Assembly (NCBI GenBank): GCA_900471925.1
Contig: UCGV01000024.1
Coordinates: 1-64,000 of the forward strand
Origin: Hyphomicrobiales bacterium
Lineage (GTDB): Bacteria > Pseudomonadota > Alphaproteobacteria > Rhizobiales > Rhizobiaceae
Reading direction: 5' to 3'
DNA length: 64,000 nucleotides
Both the position numbers and the translations under genes were made by a program. Position 1 is the first letter of the stretch, and the number at the start of each line of letters is the position of its first letter. The notes below the pieces were generated by a model. It was not told the origin of the DNA, did not search any database, and saw only the letters and a program-made list of their open reading frames with translations. This document shows, one piece after another, positions 1 to 8,157 of the stretch.

Positions 1-1061
1 CCTAATAGTGACGCTAGAGATGACAGGCTCACGATCAATCGTGCGCCGTTGGCCAGAAGGACCTGCTGGCCGCCGAAACCGATACCGAGCATCAGCGGAT
101 AAATCAGCAGCATCGCCTCGCTGTCGGCCGCAACCACCAGGCTCAGCGTCAGGAAGGTGATCGCAGCGGCAATGGCGGCGAGCAGCATTACACGGTTCGG
201 GCCCCAGAGGTCGCAGAGCCAGCCGGAGATCAGACGCCAGAGGAAAACCACGAGGCCGGCAACGGCAGCAAGCCATACAGCGGCTTCTTCGCCGATATCG
301 CGTTCGTCGAAGAGGGCGATCTGCTGCGTCAGGAGGCCATGATAGACCGCCGAGCCGCAGAAATAGCTGATGATGAGAGCGGCGAGAATATAAAAGGGTA
401 GTGCCGGGAGGCCTGACTTGCTGGTCGTTGCCTTCGGGGCAGGTCTGACCCGATCGAGCACGAAGAGGTGCAGCGGTACGCTGACGACGGCGATGACCAC
501 GCCGAGCGCAAGGTATGCGCCACGCCAGCCGAAGGCTTCTATGACCCAATGGATCATGGGGATGCCGAGGAAAGCGGCGAGACCTGAGCCAGCGTCTGCG
601 ACGGACATGGCAGTGGCCGGACGCTGCCTGAAGCGGCCGGCCAGCACGGCGAAGATGGCGTATGAACTGGTGCAATGCGTGCCGAGACCGGCGAGTACAC
701 CGAAGATCAGCCAGAACTGCGTGAGGCTGTGGACTGTCGCGGTCAGCGCATAGGCGATACCGAGCAGCAGTGCGGCACCTGCAAGCAGGATGCGACTGTC
801 ATATCGGCCGAGCAGGCGGCCGAAGAAGGGGGCGGTTACCGCGTTGACGAGAGCGAAGACGCCGTAAGCGCCGGAGATTGCGCCGCGCGACCAGTGAAAC
901 TCGCTCTCGAGTGCCACAAGAAAGAGGCCGAAGGAACTCCAGACCAGCCCGGAGACGATCATCAGGAGGAATGCGGCGGCGAGGCGTATCCGCTTCGCCA
1001 ACCGCACTTGCGCCCTGCGCGCGGAGACCTCCATCCGGCGCGATGTCCAGGTCGCATCCAT
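1..1061 (-). CDS. MFS transporter (C-terminus cut off by window edge)
   Basis: The minus strand is open from an ATG at 1061 to the window edge, about 353 codons with no stop. The translation is highly hydrophobic with many predicted membrane helices, and has the major-facilitator layout: a helix after a short basic N-terminus (AAFLLMIVSG), a Gly/Arg loop after helix 2 (FFGRLLGRYD) resembling motif A, and a long central loop before the second half. It begins 4 nt after the stop of the enolase-superfamily gene, so it is probably the last gene of the ABC-transporter operon and translationally coupled. Substrate unknown; the oxalate/formate-antiporter-like or monocarboxylate branch is plausible. 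The start is uncertain because the Shine-Dalgarno-like GAGAGG abuts this ATG, and an in-frame ATG lies downstream near 1034. Confidence 0.8.
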   Translation of the reverse strand, partial: MDATWTSRRMEVSARRAQVRLAKRIRLAAAFLLMIVSGLVWSSFGLFLVALESEFHWSRGAISGAYGVFALVNAVTAPFFGRLLGRYDSRILLAGAALLLGIAYALTATVHSLTQFWLIFGVLAGLGTHCTSSYAIFAVLAGRFRQRPATAMSVADAGSGLAAFLGIPMIHWVIEAFGWRGAYLALGVVIAVVSVPLHLFVLDRVRPAPKATTSKSGLPALPFYILAALIISYFCGSAVYHGLLTQQIALFDERDIGEEAAVWLAAVAGLVVFLWRLISGWLCDLWGPNRVMLLAAIAAAITFLTLSLVVAADSEAMLLIYPLMLGIGFGGQQVLLANGARLIVSLSSLASLL

Positions 1062-1065
1062 CCTC

Positions 1066-2172
1066 TCAGTTGACCCGGTAGCGGGAGACCATGTCCCAGT
1101 TCAATTCGACGCCGAAGCCCGGGTCTTGCGGAACCTGGATAATGCCGTTCTTCGGGTTCGGACGATTGGCGATGAGGCCGGCCCAGATGGGGTCACGGGC
1201 CGGCTCGAAGCATTCGACGCAGACACCGTTCGGGATCGCGGCGATCATGTGCATGGCGATCTGCGACTCTTCATGATGCCCGACACGCAGGTCGTAAAGT
1301 GCGCACATGGCGGCGGCGCGGCGCCATTCGGTGATGCCGCCGGCCTCTGAGGCGTCGAAGTTGACGATATCGACGGCATCGGCGGCGATCAGACGGCGGA
1401 CGCCGGCGGCACTGACCTCACTTTGTCCGGCATCGACAGGAATGGAGGTCGCCCGGCGGACCTGCGCCATCATGCGTGCATCATCGTACCAATGGCAAGG
1501 TTCCTCGAACCAGGCGATGTTGTATTTCTCGATGAGGCGCGCGAATTTGATTGCCTCGGCGACCGGCCAGCCTCTGTTGGCATCGACCGCGATCCAGAAA
1601 TCGTCACCTGCACCCTTTCGTGCTGCCTCGACACGCTTGGCGTCTTCTTCGGCCGTAAGACCGCCGACCTTGACCTTGCAGCCGGCGAGACCAGCTTCAC
1701 GCAGACGCTCCATTTCCTTGCCGAGATCGGAGAGCGTCTTTCCCTCTTCGTAATAGCCGCCAATGCAGATGATCGGGATTTCCTGACGATAGCCGCCGAG
1801 CAGGCGGCAGACATTGACGCCCGTCGCCTTGCCGATCAGATCCCAGATGGCGCTGTCCATGCAGGCGATCGCTTCCATGACCAGTTTGCGATCGCGGTTC
1901 CACTCTGCCGCCTTGAACATCTTCTGCCACAGACGCTCGATGGCGAAGATATCCTCGCCGATCAGCATGGGAACGAGTTCCTTTTCGATGATTTGAACGA
2001 CGTCACGCATATGGTCGCGATTGTCGCCATTGTAGATCTCGCTGATCAGGCCGCTTTCGGTCTCCATGCGGGTGATGATGGTGCAACGTTTGGTGACGTT
2101 GTATTTGCTGCCGCCGAAATTGCGGGCGAGCGGGATCTCGACGGCGATGACCGTCACGTTCTTGATCTTCAT
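1066..2172 (-). CDS. Mandelate racemase/muconate lactonizing enzyme family protein (enolase superfamily)
   Basis: 368 aa starting MKIKNVTVIAVE, with GGAGGACATT just before the ATG. Seen: the N-terminal capping domain, then a (beta/alpha)7 barrel with K166-V-K168 on strand 2, metal ligands D197 (AVDANR), E223/E224 (WFEEP) and E252 (GQSE), D273 (NFDASEAGG) on strand 6 and H299/H300 (RVGHHEES) on strand 7. Both the Lys base and the Asp-His dyad are present, as in the mandelate racemase subgroup, so it should abstract a proton alpha to a carboxylate and then racemise or dehydrate. It sits between the ABC permease and an MFS gene, so its substrate is probably what the transporter brings in. Exact substrate unknown; an acid sugar or an amino acid derivative are both possible. 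Confidence 0.88.
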   Translation of the reverse strand: MKIKNVTVIAVEIPLARNFGGSKYNVTKRCTIITRMETESGLISEIYNGDNRDHMRDVVQIIEKELVPMLIGEDIFAIERLWQKMFKAAEWNRDRKLVMEAIACMDSAIWDLIGKATGVNVCRLLGGYRQEIPIICIGGYYEEGKTLSDLGKEMERLREAGLAGCKVKVGGLTAEEDAKRVEAARKGAGDDFWIAVDANRGWPVAEAIKFARLIEKYNIAWFEEPCHWYDDARMMAQVRRATSIPVDAGQSEVSAAGVRRLIAADAVDIVNFDASEAGGITEWRRAAAMCALYDLRVGHHEESQIAMHMIAAIPNGVCVECFEPARDPIWAGLIANRPNPKNGIIQVPQDPGFGVELNWDMVSRYRVN

Positions 2173-2197
2173 AATGTCCTCCGGATGTCTGAAGAGG

Positions 2198-3091
2198 TTA
2201 TTCGCCCTTGCTGCCGCCCTCAGAGAGGCCGACGACGAGTTTGCGCTGGACGAGAAGGTAGAAAAGGATGACCGGTATGGTGACGAGCACCGCGCCTGCG
2301 AGCAGCATGCCCCAGGAGTAGATGTTGTCCTGGCCGATCCACGTCGCGAGCCCCAATGGCAGCGTCTTGTTCGTTTCCGAAGAGACGAACACCAGAGCGA
2401 AAAGAAACTCGTTCCATGCGTGATTGAAGCTGAAGACGCCAACCGAAACGATGCCCGGCAAGGCAAGAGGCACGGTGACGCGCATCATAGCGCCAAGCCG
2501 CGTACAGCCGTCGATCATGGCACTTTCTTCAAGGCTCACAGGAATGGCATTGAAGTAGGAGCGCATGAACCACAGCGCGAGCGGCAGGGTGAAGGCCGTG
2601 TTGGCGATGATCAGCGAGATCAGCGTATCGGCCATGCCGAGCTTGACCACATAGATATAGAGCGGCAGCACGATCAGCACTTCCGGCAGCATGTAGCAGA
2701 CCAGAGTCGCATTCGAGAAAGCCACAATGCCGAAGAACTTGAAGCGGCTGAGGCTGTAGGCGCCGAGCCCGCCAACGATCAGCGACAGGAAGGTCGAACC
2801 GAAGGCGACGATCAGGCTGTTGGCGAAGTAGGTCAGGAAGTTCGTCTGAATGAAGAGATCCCGATAGTTCTGCAGCGTCCACTGGTTGGGCAGGAAGGTC
2901 GGCGGTGTGGAGTAAAGTTCGCTACCCGGCTTGAAGGAGCAGATCAGCATCCAGAAGAGCGGAAAGCCGACGACGCTGACGGCAGCAAAGACCAGCAGAT
3001 AGAGCATGATCCTCGATGCCAGATAGTGGACGTCGGCGATCTCGCGATTGCGCGGCAACGAAGTCGGAATGCTTGGCGCGATGGCGGTCAT
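2198..3091 (-). CDS. Carbohydrate ABC transporter permease, MalG/UgpE type
   Basis: 297 aa with about six membrane helices. The cytoplasmic EAA loop is recognisable (EESAMIDGCTRLGAMMRVTVPL), the site that docks the ATPase. The N-terminus starts MTAIAPSIPTSLPRNREI, and the ATG overlaps the stop of the preceding permease as ATGA (3088-3091), so the two are translationally coupled. It forms the second membrane subunit of the CUT1-type importer encoded by 3088-8000. It is followed 25 nt later by the enolase-superfamily enzyme. The family usually carries sugars or glycerol-phosphate-like solutes; here the neighbouring enzymes hint at a carboxylated solute. Confidence 0.92.
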   Translation of the reverse strand: MTAIAPSIPTSLPRNREIADVHYLASRIMLYLLVFAAVSVVGFPLFWMLICSFKPGSELYSTPPTFLPNQWTLQNYRDLFIQTNFLTYFANSLIVAFGSTFLSLIVGGLGAYSLSRFKFFGIVAFSNATLVCYMLPEVLIVLPLYIYVVKLGMADTLISLIIANTAFTLPLALWFMRSYFNAIPVSLEESAMIDGCTRLGAMMRVTVPLALPGIVSVGVFSFNHAWNEFLFALVFVSSETNKTLPLGLATWIGQDNIYSWGMLLAGAVLVTIPVILFYLLVQRKLVVGLSEGGSKGE

Positions 3092-3984
3092 TGGCGTGCC
3101 TCCGCTCTCTTGATGAAGACGAAATAAATGGCAAGCAGGACGCAGAGGATGGCGAGTGCGACGATCGCGATCGCCGCGGCGCGGCCGAATTCGAAATCCG
3201 AGAAGGCCTTGAGATAGACGAGGATCGGCAGGGTCGTTGTCGCATCCAGCGGCCCTCCGCCCGTCATCAGGTAGATGATCTCGAACTTGTTGAAGGACCA
3301 GATGGTGCGCAGCAGTGAGGTCAGCAGGAAGACCGGCATGACATAGGGCAAAGTAATGCGCCAAAACTGCTGGAAGTCGGAGGCGCCGTCGATCTTGGCA
3401 GCCTCATATTGCTCCTGCGGAATGGATTGTAGGATGCCGAGGATGGCGATGACGGCGAAGGGAAAGAATTTCCAGACGCCGACCATGATGACGGACACCA
3501 TCGCCAATCCCTGGCTGTTCAGCCAGAGCAGCGGCTGGCTGATGAGGCCGATATCGATGAGGCCGGCATTGATGATGCCGACGATATCATGCAGCATGTA
3601 GCGCCAGGTCAGGACCGCCACGACAGTCGGCACCAGATAGGGCGCCAAGATGACGGCGCGGGCCGCACCTCGGAACCTGAAGCTCTTGTTGAGCAGCAGC
3701 GCAAAGCCAAGGCCGAGCAGCATTTCCAGCGCCACACTGCCGAAGACCCAGACGAAGGTGTTCCAGAGCGCGGTGTAGAAGGTGGGTTCGGTGAAAACCC
3801 AGATGAAGTTTTCCAATCCGATGAAGGGACCGCTGGTATCGCCCATGCCGACATCCTGCGTCGCCGTCACGAAAACGGTGATGGTCGGTACGCCGGCCAG
3901 AAGCAACAGAAGGAATGCGCTGGGCGCGAGGGTGGCATAGGCCAGCAGCCGGTCGCCGGCGAGAGCCGTGTTGCGCTCAGCCAT
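3088..3984 (-). CDS. Carbohydrate ABC transporter permease, MalF/UgpA type
   Basis: 298 aa, start MAERNTALAGDRLL behind AAGGAGGACGGCCA. About six membrane helices and an EAA loop (EQYEAAKIDGASDFQQFWRITLPYVMP) identify a CUT1 permease. The start overlaps the end of the ATPase gene by 8 nt and its stop overlaps the next permease by 4 nt, so the ATPase and both permeases form one tightly packed unit. A longer upstream reading is open but covers the ATPase coding sequence and lacks a ribosome site. Confidence 0.92.
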   Translation of the reverse strand: MAERNTALAGDRLLAYATLAPSAFLLLLLAGVPTITVFVTATQDVGMGDTSGPFIGLENFIWVFTEPTFYTALWNTFVWVFGSVALEMLLGLGFALLLNKSFRFRGAARAVILAPYLVPTVVAVLTWRYMLHDIVGIINAGLIDIGLISQPLLWLNSQGLAMVSVIMVGVWKFFPFAVIAILGILQSIPQEQYEAAKIDGASDFQQFWRITLPYVMPVFLLTSLLRTIWSFNKFEIIYLMTGGGPLDATTTLPILVYLKAFSDFEFGRAAAIAIVALAILCVLLAIYFVFIKRAEARQ

Positions 3985-5032
3985 TGGCCGTCCTCCTTGC
4001 TCCCATGGGCTCGGTAACGATCGCCTTGCCGCTTGCGGTATCGAAGCGTCGAAGCTCACTATTGGCAACGGCAAAATGCACTTCGGTATTGAGAACCGGG
4101 CTGTAGTGAACGCTTGAGGGAATACGGGCGATGACGGGCGTTTCCGGAAGATTGCCCGAGACCGTGCCGTAGAGCAGACGGTCACCACCCAGATATTCGA
4201 CGCGATGGATATTGAAGGTGATGTTCGTGACCGGGATGTTTTCGGCGAAGCTCGCCTTCGGCAGGAAGTTTTCCGGGCGGAAGCCGAGGGTCACGTCGCC
4301 CATTACGACGAGGTTCATCGGTGGTGAACCCATGAAGGTCGCGACGAACGTATCGGCAGGATTGAGATAGATCTCTTCCGGCGTGCCGATCTGGCGGACG
4401 GAACCCGCCTGCATGACGACGATGCGATCGCCGAGACCCATGGCCTCCACCTGGTCGTGCGTCACATAAATGGAGGTGACGCCGACACGATCCTGGAATT
4501 GCCGCAGCTCTTCACGGGCAGAGTGGCGAAGCTTCGCGTCGAGGTTCGACAGCGGCTCATCAAGCAGGAAGACATCGGGATCGCGCACCAGCGAGCGGGC
4601 AAGGGCGGTGCGTTGGCGCTCGCCGCCGGACATCTGCCGCGGCTTGCGTTTCAGCATGCGGGTGAGGCCGACGAGTTCGGCTGCCCATTTGACCTTGTCG
4701 TCGGTCGCCTTCTTGTCGGCGCCGCGTACGCGCAGCGGAAAGGCGATGTTCTCGTAGACGGTCAGATGCGGGTAGAGCGCGTAGTTCTGGAAGACCATGG
4801 CAATGTTGCGGTCCTTCGGCTGCAGGCGGGTCGCCTTTCTGTCACCGATGAAGACATCGCCATAAGTTGGCAGTTCCAGACCCGCGATCATGCGCAGAAG
4901 CGTGCTCTTGCCGCAGCCGGAAGGACCAAGAAGCACGAGGAACTCGCCATCATTCACCGTCAGACTGACGTCCGAAACAGCCGTGTGATCCGTGAAGATC
5001 TTGCTGATTTGATTGATTTCAACTCGTGCCAT
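3977..5032 (-). CDS. ABC transporter ATP-binding protein, UgpC/MalK type
   Basis: 351 aa from MARVEINQISKIF (AGAGAAAG ribosome site); an ATG 15 nt upstream is an alternative. Walker A (GPSGCGKST), Q-loop (VFQNYALYPHLT), signature (MSGGERQRTALARS), Walker B (VFLLDEPLSNLDAKL) and H-loop (YVTHDQVEAM) are all intact, followed by a C-terminal TOBE/OB-fold regulatory domain (about residues 230-351) typical of CUT1 ATPases. It energises import by the two following permeases. The gene starts inside the last codons of the lyase gene (14-nt overlap), which ties the lyase to the transporter. Confidence 0.93.
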   Translation of the reverse strand: MARVEINQISKIFTDHTAVSDVSLTVNDGEFLVLLGPSGCGKSTLLRMIAGLELPTYGDVFIGDRKATRLQPKDRNIAMVFQNYALYPHLTVYENIAFPLRVRGADKKATDDKVKWAAELVGLTRMLKRKPRQMSGGERQRTALARSLVRDPDVFLLDEPLSNLDAKLRHSAREELRQFQDRVGVTSIYVTHDQVEAMGLGDRIVVMQAGSVRQIGTPEEIYLNPADTFVATFMGSPPMNLVVMGDVTLGFRPENFLPKASFAENIPVTNITFNIHRVEYLGGDRLLYGTVSGNLPETPVIARIPSSVHYSPVLNTEVHFAVANSELRRFDTASGKAIVTEPMGARRTANG

Positions 5033-6596
5033 GACTTTCTCTCGCAATCGGTGACGGGCTCTGCAAACCAGCGTCGCTGATGATCCGGCGCGACTGTTCC
5101 ATGAGGGTATGATCGGCGTTGGCGAGGCGGGTTCTGATCTCCACGATGCCTGCCAGGTCGGTTTCGAGGCTTGTATTCCGGCGGGCGATCATCTCGGCCA
5201 TGCGCACCGGTGCCGGGCCGCCGGTGACGGTGCGGCTCTTCAGGTTTTCCGAGGGGTTGAGTGCCCGGATCACCGCATCTTCGGAAATGCCGAGCGGATG
5301 GCCGAAGAGGGCCTGCGACGCTTCGTCGAGATCGGCCGAGGTGATGTCCATCGCGGTATGATGCGCCTCGATGGTCTCGCGGACAACACGACCGACGATA
5401 TTGTGAGCCATGCGAAATGACATCCCGGCCTCGCGGACGATGATATCGGCAAGCTCGGTCGCCGTGCCGAAACCGACCTCTGCCAGATGCAGCATCATTT
5501 CCGGCTTGACGGTCAGCGTGCGGATCGCGCCTTCGAAGACGATGACGGCGCGGGTGGCGCGTTCCATCATGTCCATGGCGGGGGCATTACCGGCGGAAAC
5601 GCCGTCATTGACGTCTGCCAGCGCCGTGTTCTTGGATGCGGCGAGAACCATGCTGAGGTTACCGACGGCCATGGCGGCGACCGCTTTCACATGCTCCATC
5701 GCCTGCGGGTTCTTCTTTTGCGGCATGATGCTGGAGACGCTGGAATAGGCGTCGTCGAGTTCCAGCATGCCGAATTCCATTGTGTTCCAGCTCTGGATAT
5801 CGGTGGCGAGGCGGGAAACCCCCGTCATCAAAACCGCGAGTGCGGCGGATGCTTCGTGCAGATCGTCGCGGATGGAAACGCCGTCATAGCCGACCTCCAC
5901 CAATCGCGCGAAGCCGAGAAGGCGAGCCGTCATTTCCCGGTCGATCGGGAAGCCCGTGGTCGACAAGGCACCGGAACCGAGCGGGCTGCGGTCGCAGCTG
6001 CCGAGCGCATGGATGAGCCGACCGTAATCGCGTTCCACCAAATCGGCAGCGGCGAGCAGGTAATAACCGAATGAGATCGGCTGGGCGTGCTGCGTATGGG
6101 TATAGCCCGGCATGACCGTCTCGATATGTTTTTCCGAGAGATCGAGCAGTGTGCGGCGAAGTTTGCCGACAACATCAAGCAGGCTCAAAAGCTGGGAACG
6201 CAAAGCGAGCCGCCAGGACGTGGTGTGCAGGTCGTTACGGCTGCGGCCGGTATGAAGACGGCCGCCGGTCTCAGGGCCGAGCTTCTCGACGATATAGCGC
6301 TCGATGTAGGAATAGAGGTCTTCCTGCTGATAATCGATGGTCAGGGTCTTGACGCCATCCTGCTGCAGATCGGTCAGCACGACCAGGATGCGGGCAATAT
6401 CTTCACGGCTGACAATGCCGCATTCGGCAAGCATGACGGCATGGGCGATGTGGATGCGCATTTCCGGCTCGAACTGAAACCGAATCCCGGCCGCGACGGC
6501 GGGGCCGAAATAGGAATCCACCATGGCCTGCGCTGGAGGCGACTTGACGCGTTCGCGTAGCGATACGACCGGAGCCGCCGGCTGTTCCTCTGACAT
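5019..6596 (-). CDS. Argininosuccinate lyase-like C-N lyase, probably not housekeeping ArgH
   Basis: 525 aa member of the aspartase/fumarase superfamily. Seen: HTGRSRND (residues 115-122), PGYTHTQHAQP with the likely catalytic H167, and the mobile loop SSIMPQKKNP with the likely catalytic Ser near 288-289. These support a lyase that eliminates fumarate from an N-substituted aspartate. The segment after the loop, where classical ArgH has YN-K/R-D-x-Q-E-D-K, reads NTALADVNDGVS (323-334), and the protein is about 60 residues longer than typical ArgH (about 460). It lies inside an ABC operon between the solute-binding protein and the ATPase, not beside arginine genes. The family includes EDDS lyase, a catabolic enzyme often annotated as ArgH; a comparable job is my inference. 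The start follows TTCTCCTGG read in reverse (CCAGGAGAA). Confidence 0.82.
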   Translation of the reverse strand: MSEEQPAAPVVSLRERVKSPPAQAMVDSYFGPAVAAGIRFQFEPEMRIHIAHAVMLAECGIVSREDIARILVVLTDLQQDGVKTLTIDYQQEDLYSYIERYIVEKLGPETGGRLHTGRSRNDLHTTSWRLALRSQLLSLLDVVGKLRRTLLDLSEKHIETVMPGYTHTQHAQPISFGYYLLAAADLVERDYGRLIHALGSCDRSPLGSGALSTTGFPIDREMTARLLGFARLVEVGYDGVSIRDDLHEASAALAVLMTGVSRLATDIQSWNTMEFGMLELDDAYSSVSSIMPQKKNPQAMEHVKAVAAMAVGNLSMVLAASKNTALADVNDGVSAGNAPAMDMMERATRAVIVFEGAIRTLTVKPEMMLHLAEVGFGTATELADIIVREAGMSFRMAHNIVGRVVRETIEAHHTAMDITSADLDEASQALFGHPLGISEDAVIRALNPSENLKSRTVTGGPAPVRMAEMIARRNTSLETDLAGIVEIRTRLANADHTLMEQSRRIISDAGLQSPSPIARESHGTS

Positions 6597-6616
6597 ATTA
6601 TTCTCCTGGAAAATGG

Positions 6617-6641
6617 AGTCCGCGCGCTGTGCACGCGGACT
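6617..6641 (-). terminator. Intercistronic hairpin after the solute-binding protein gene
   Basis: AGTCCGCG (6617-6624) and CGCGGACT (6634-6641) form an 8-bp stem with a 9-nt loop in the gap between the solute-binding protein stop and the lyase start. There is no long U-run, so a partial terminator or mRNA-stabilising hairpin that keeps binding-protein levels high is more likely than a full stop. Confidence 0.55.
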
Positions 6642-6656
6642 TTGCTAAGCTTGGGA

Positions 6657-8000
6657 CTATTTCTTCTTCTTGAGATCGTCCACGATGGCCTGCATACGCT
6701 CCTGGCCCCAGGCGGCGGCCTTTGCCGGGTCTTCACCCTGGAGAACGACGCGCTGGACGACCTGGGCCGGAATGTCGCGCGCGACGATCGAGCCGATATA
6801 CGGATTGATCACGCCGGAGCGGATCACCTTGCCGTCCTTGAACTGAGCACCCGCCTCGGATTCGAAGTCGAGCGAATTGGAGGTGTCGAATGAGATGCGG
6901 GAAATATCCTCGCGGCCGCTGAGGCTTGCCGTGGCACCTGCCTTGATGACTTCTTCCTGAACGTCCTTCAGCGGTGGGATGAGATGCGGATGAACGGTCA
7001 GCGAGAAGTCCCTGAGCCGGTCGCCCGTCACAATGAACTTCAGGAACTTGCGGGCTGCATCGATGTTCTTTGCACCGACGGCTTCGGAAGATAGGGCGAA
7101 ACTGTTGGAGTTGACGAATTTCACAGGTACGCCGCTGGGGCCAAGCGGGATATCGCCGGCGCTGGTGTTCTTGAAGAGATCAGGCGTGTTGAGTGCGGCG
7201 TTGGCGATCAGGCGCGGCGCATAGATATCGATACCGATCTTGCCCGTCAGGTAGACATTGATCATGTCACCATAGGAATAGGAGCCGATGCCCTGTGGTG
7301 AAAATTTCGCGATCTGCTGCAGGAAGGTCAGTGCCTTGACTGTGCCCGGATTGTTGAAGGTGACGTTCAGGTCCTTGTCGAAATAGGTACCGCCGGCACC
7401 CCAGATCATCTGCGACAGAAAAATGCCGGTCATGCGGTTCTTGCCGGCCGGGAACATGAAGCCGAAATTGCCGTCGGCCGTCAGTGCCTTGGCATCGGCA
7501 AGCAGATCGTCCCAGGTCTTCGGCGTGGCAATGCCCTTGGCCTTCAGCAGGTCATCGCGCTGCCAGAGCACCCCGTAATTACCAAGCGTGTAGGGGACAT
7601 CGAAGACCTTGCCTTCGACCGGTACCAGAGAGCCCGGGACGTAGTCGTCGCGGCCGATCTCGCTGACCATGTCGTCGAGGGGGACAAGATAGCCCTTGCG
7701 GGCGAATTCAAAGCGCTCTTCCGGAAGGATCTTGAAGATTTCCGGCATGGTCTTGGTGTTGATGGAAGCAAGCACCTTCTGCAGTCGGCCGTCGGTGCTG
7801 ACGGCTTCCATCTCGATTTTGATGTCGGGGTTCTGCGCCTCGAATTCCTTGATCGCCTTGTTGAAGAATTCGATGCTCGGCGGGTCGGTTTCGTTGTGAA
7901 GAAAGCGGACAACCTGAGTCTCTGCCCATGCAGCGCTCGACATCAAAAGCGCGGCCAACCCACTTCCTATAGATAAATACATGCGTGTTCTGGCAAACAT
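6657..8000 (-). CDS. ABC transporter extracellular solute-binding protein, family 1
   Basis: 447 aa. The start MFARTRMYLSIGSGLAALL follows GGGAGGAGAGTGGCA. A Sec signal peptide ends near AWA-ET (about residue 26). The body has the family-1 sugar-binding pattern: VVRFLHNETDPPSIEFFNKAIKEF at the N-terminus, a KTWDDLLADAKAL segment, and a C-terminal basic tail. It should capture the solute in the periplasm for the ATPase/permease set downstream. It is the first gene of the minus-strand operon and is divergent from the LysR gene, which probably controls it. Ligand not deducible. Confidence 0.9.
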   Translation of the reverse strand: MFARTRMYLSIGSGLAALLMSSAAWAETQVVRFLHNETDPPSIEFFNKAIKEFEAQNPDIKIEMEAVSTDGRLQKVLASINTKTMPEIFKILPEERFEFARKGYLVPLDDMVSEIGRDDYVPGSLVPVEGKVFDVPYTLGNYGVLWQRDDLLKAKGIATPKTWDDLLADAKALTADGNFGFMFPAGKNRMTGIFLSQMIWGAGGTYFDKDLNVTFNNPGTVKALTFLQQIAKFSPQGIGSYSYGDMINVYLTGKIGIDIYAPRLIANAALNTPDLFKNTSAGDIPLGPSGVPVKFVNSNSFALSSEAVGAKNIDAARKFLKFIVTGDRLRDFSLTVHPHLIPPLKDVQEEVIKAGATASLSGREDISRISFDTSNSLDFESEAGAQFKDGKVIRSGVINPYIGSIVARDIPAQVVQRVVLQGEDPAKAAAWGQERMQAIVDDLKKKK

Positions 8001-8157
8001 TGCCACTCTCCTCCCGTGAAATACTTGTAGCAGCACAACCTGCTCTTTCGGGCAGGCCTCCTCCGTGCGTAAACAAGAGGTTAATCTGCCTTCTTGCCAT
8101 TCGTCCACTACATGTTACCTATATCGGATATTCATTTTCCGGATGGGAGGACGGCCA
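8001..8157. promoter_or_regulatory. Divergent promoter region between solute-binding protein and LysR genes
   Basis: This 157-nt gap must hold both promoters. It contains a short dyad ATATC-G-GATAT (8121-8131) within a T-N11-A context (TACCTATATCGGATA), the form LysR-type regulators usually bind. The assignment rests on position and pattern only. Confidence 0.4.

Noticed and set aside
5019-6596. Calling the lyase gene argH
   Set aside because: Family membership is clear but the substrate segment, length and operon context argue against housekeeping arginine synthesis, so no symbol was given.
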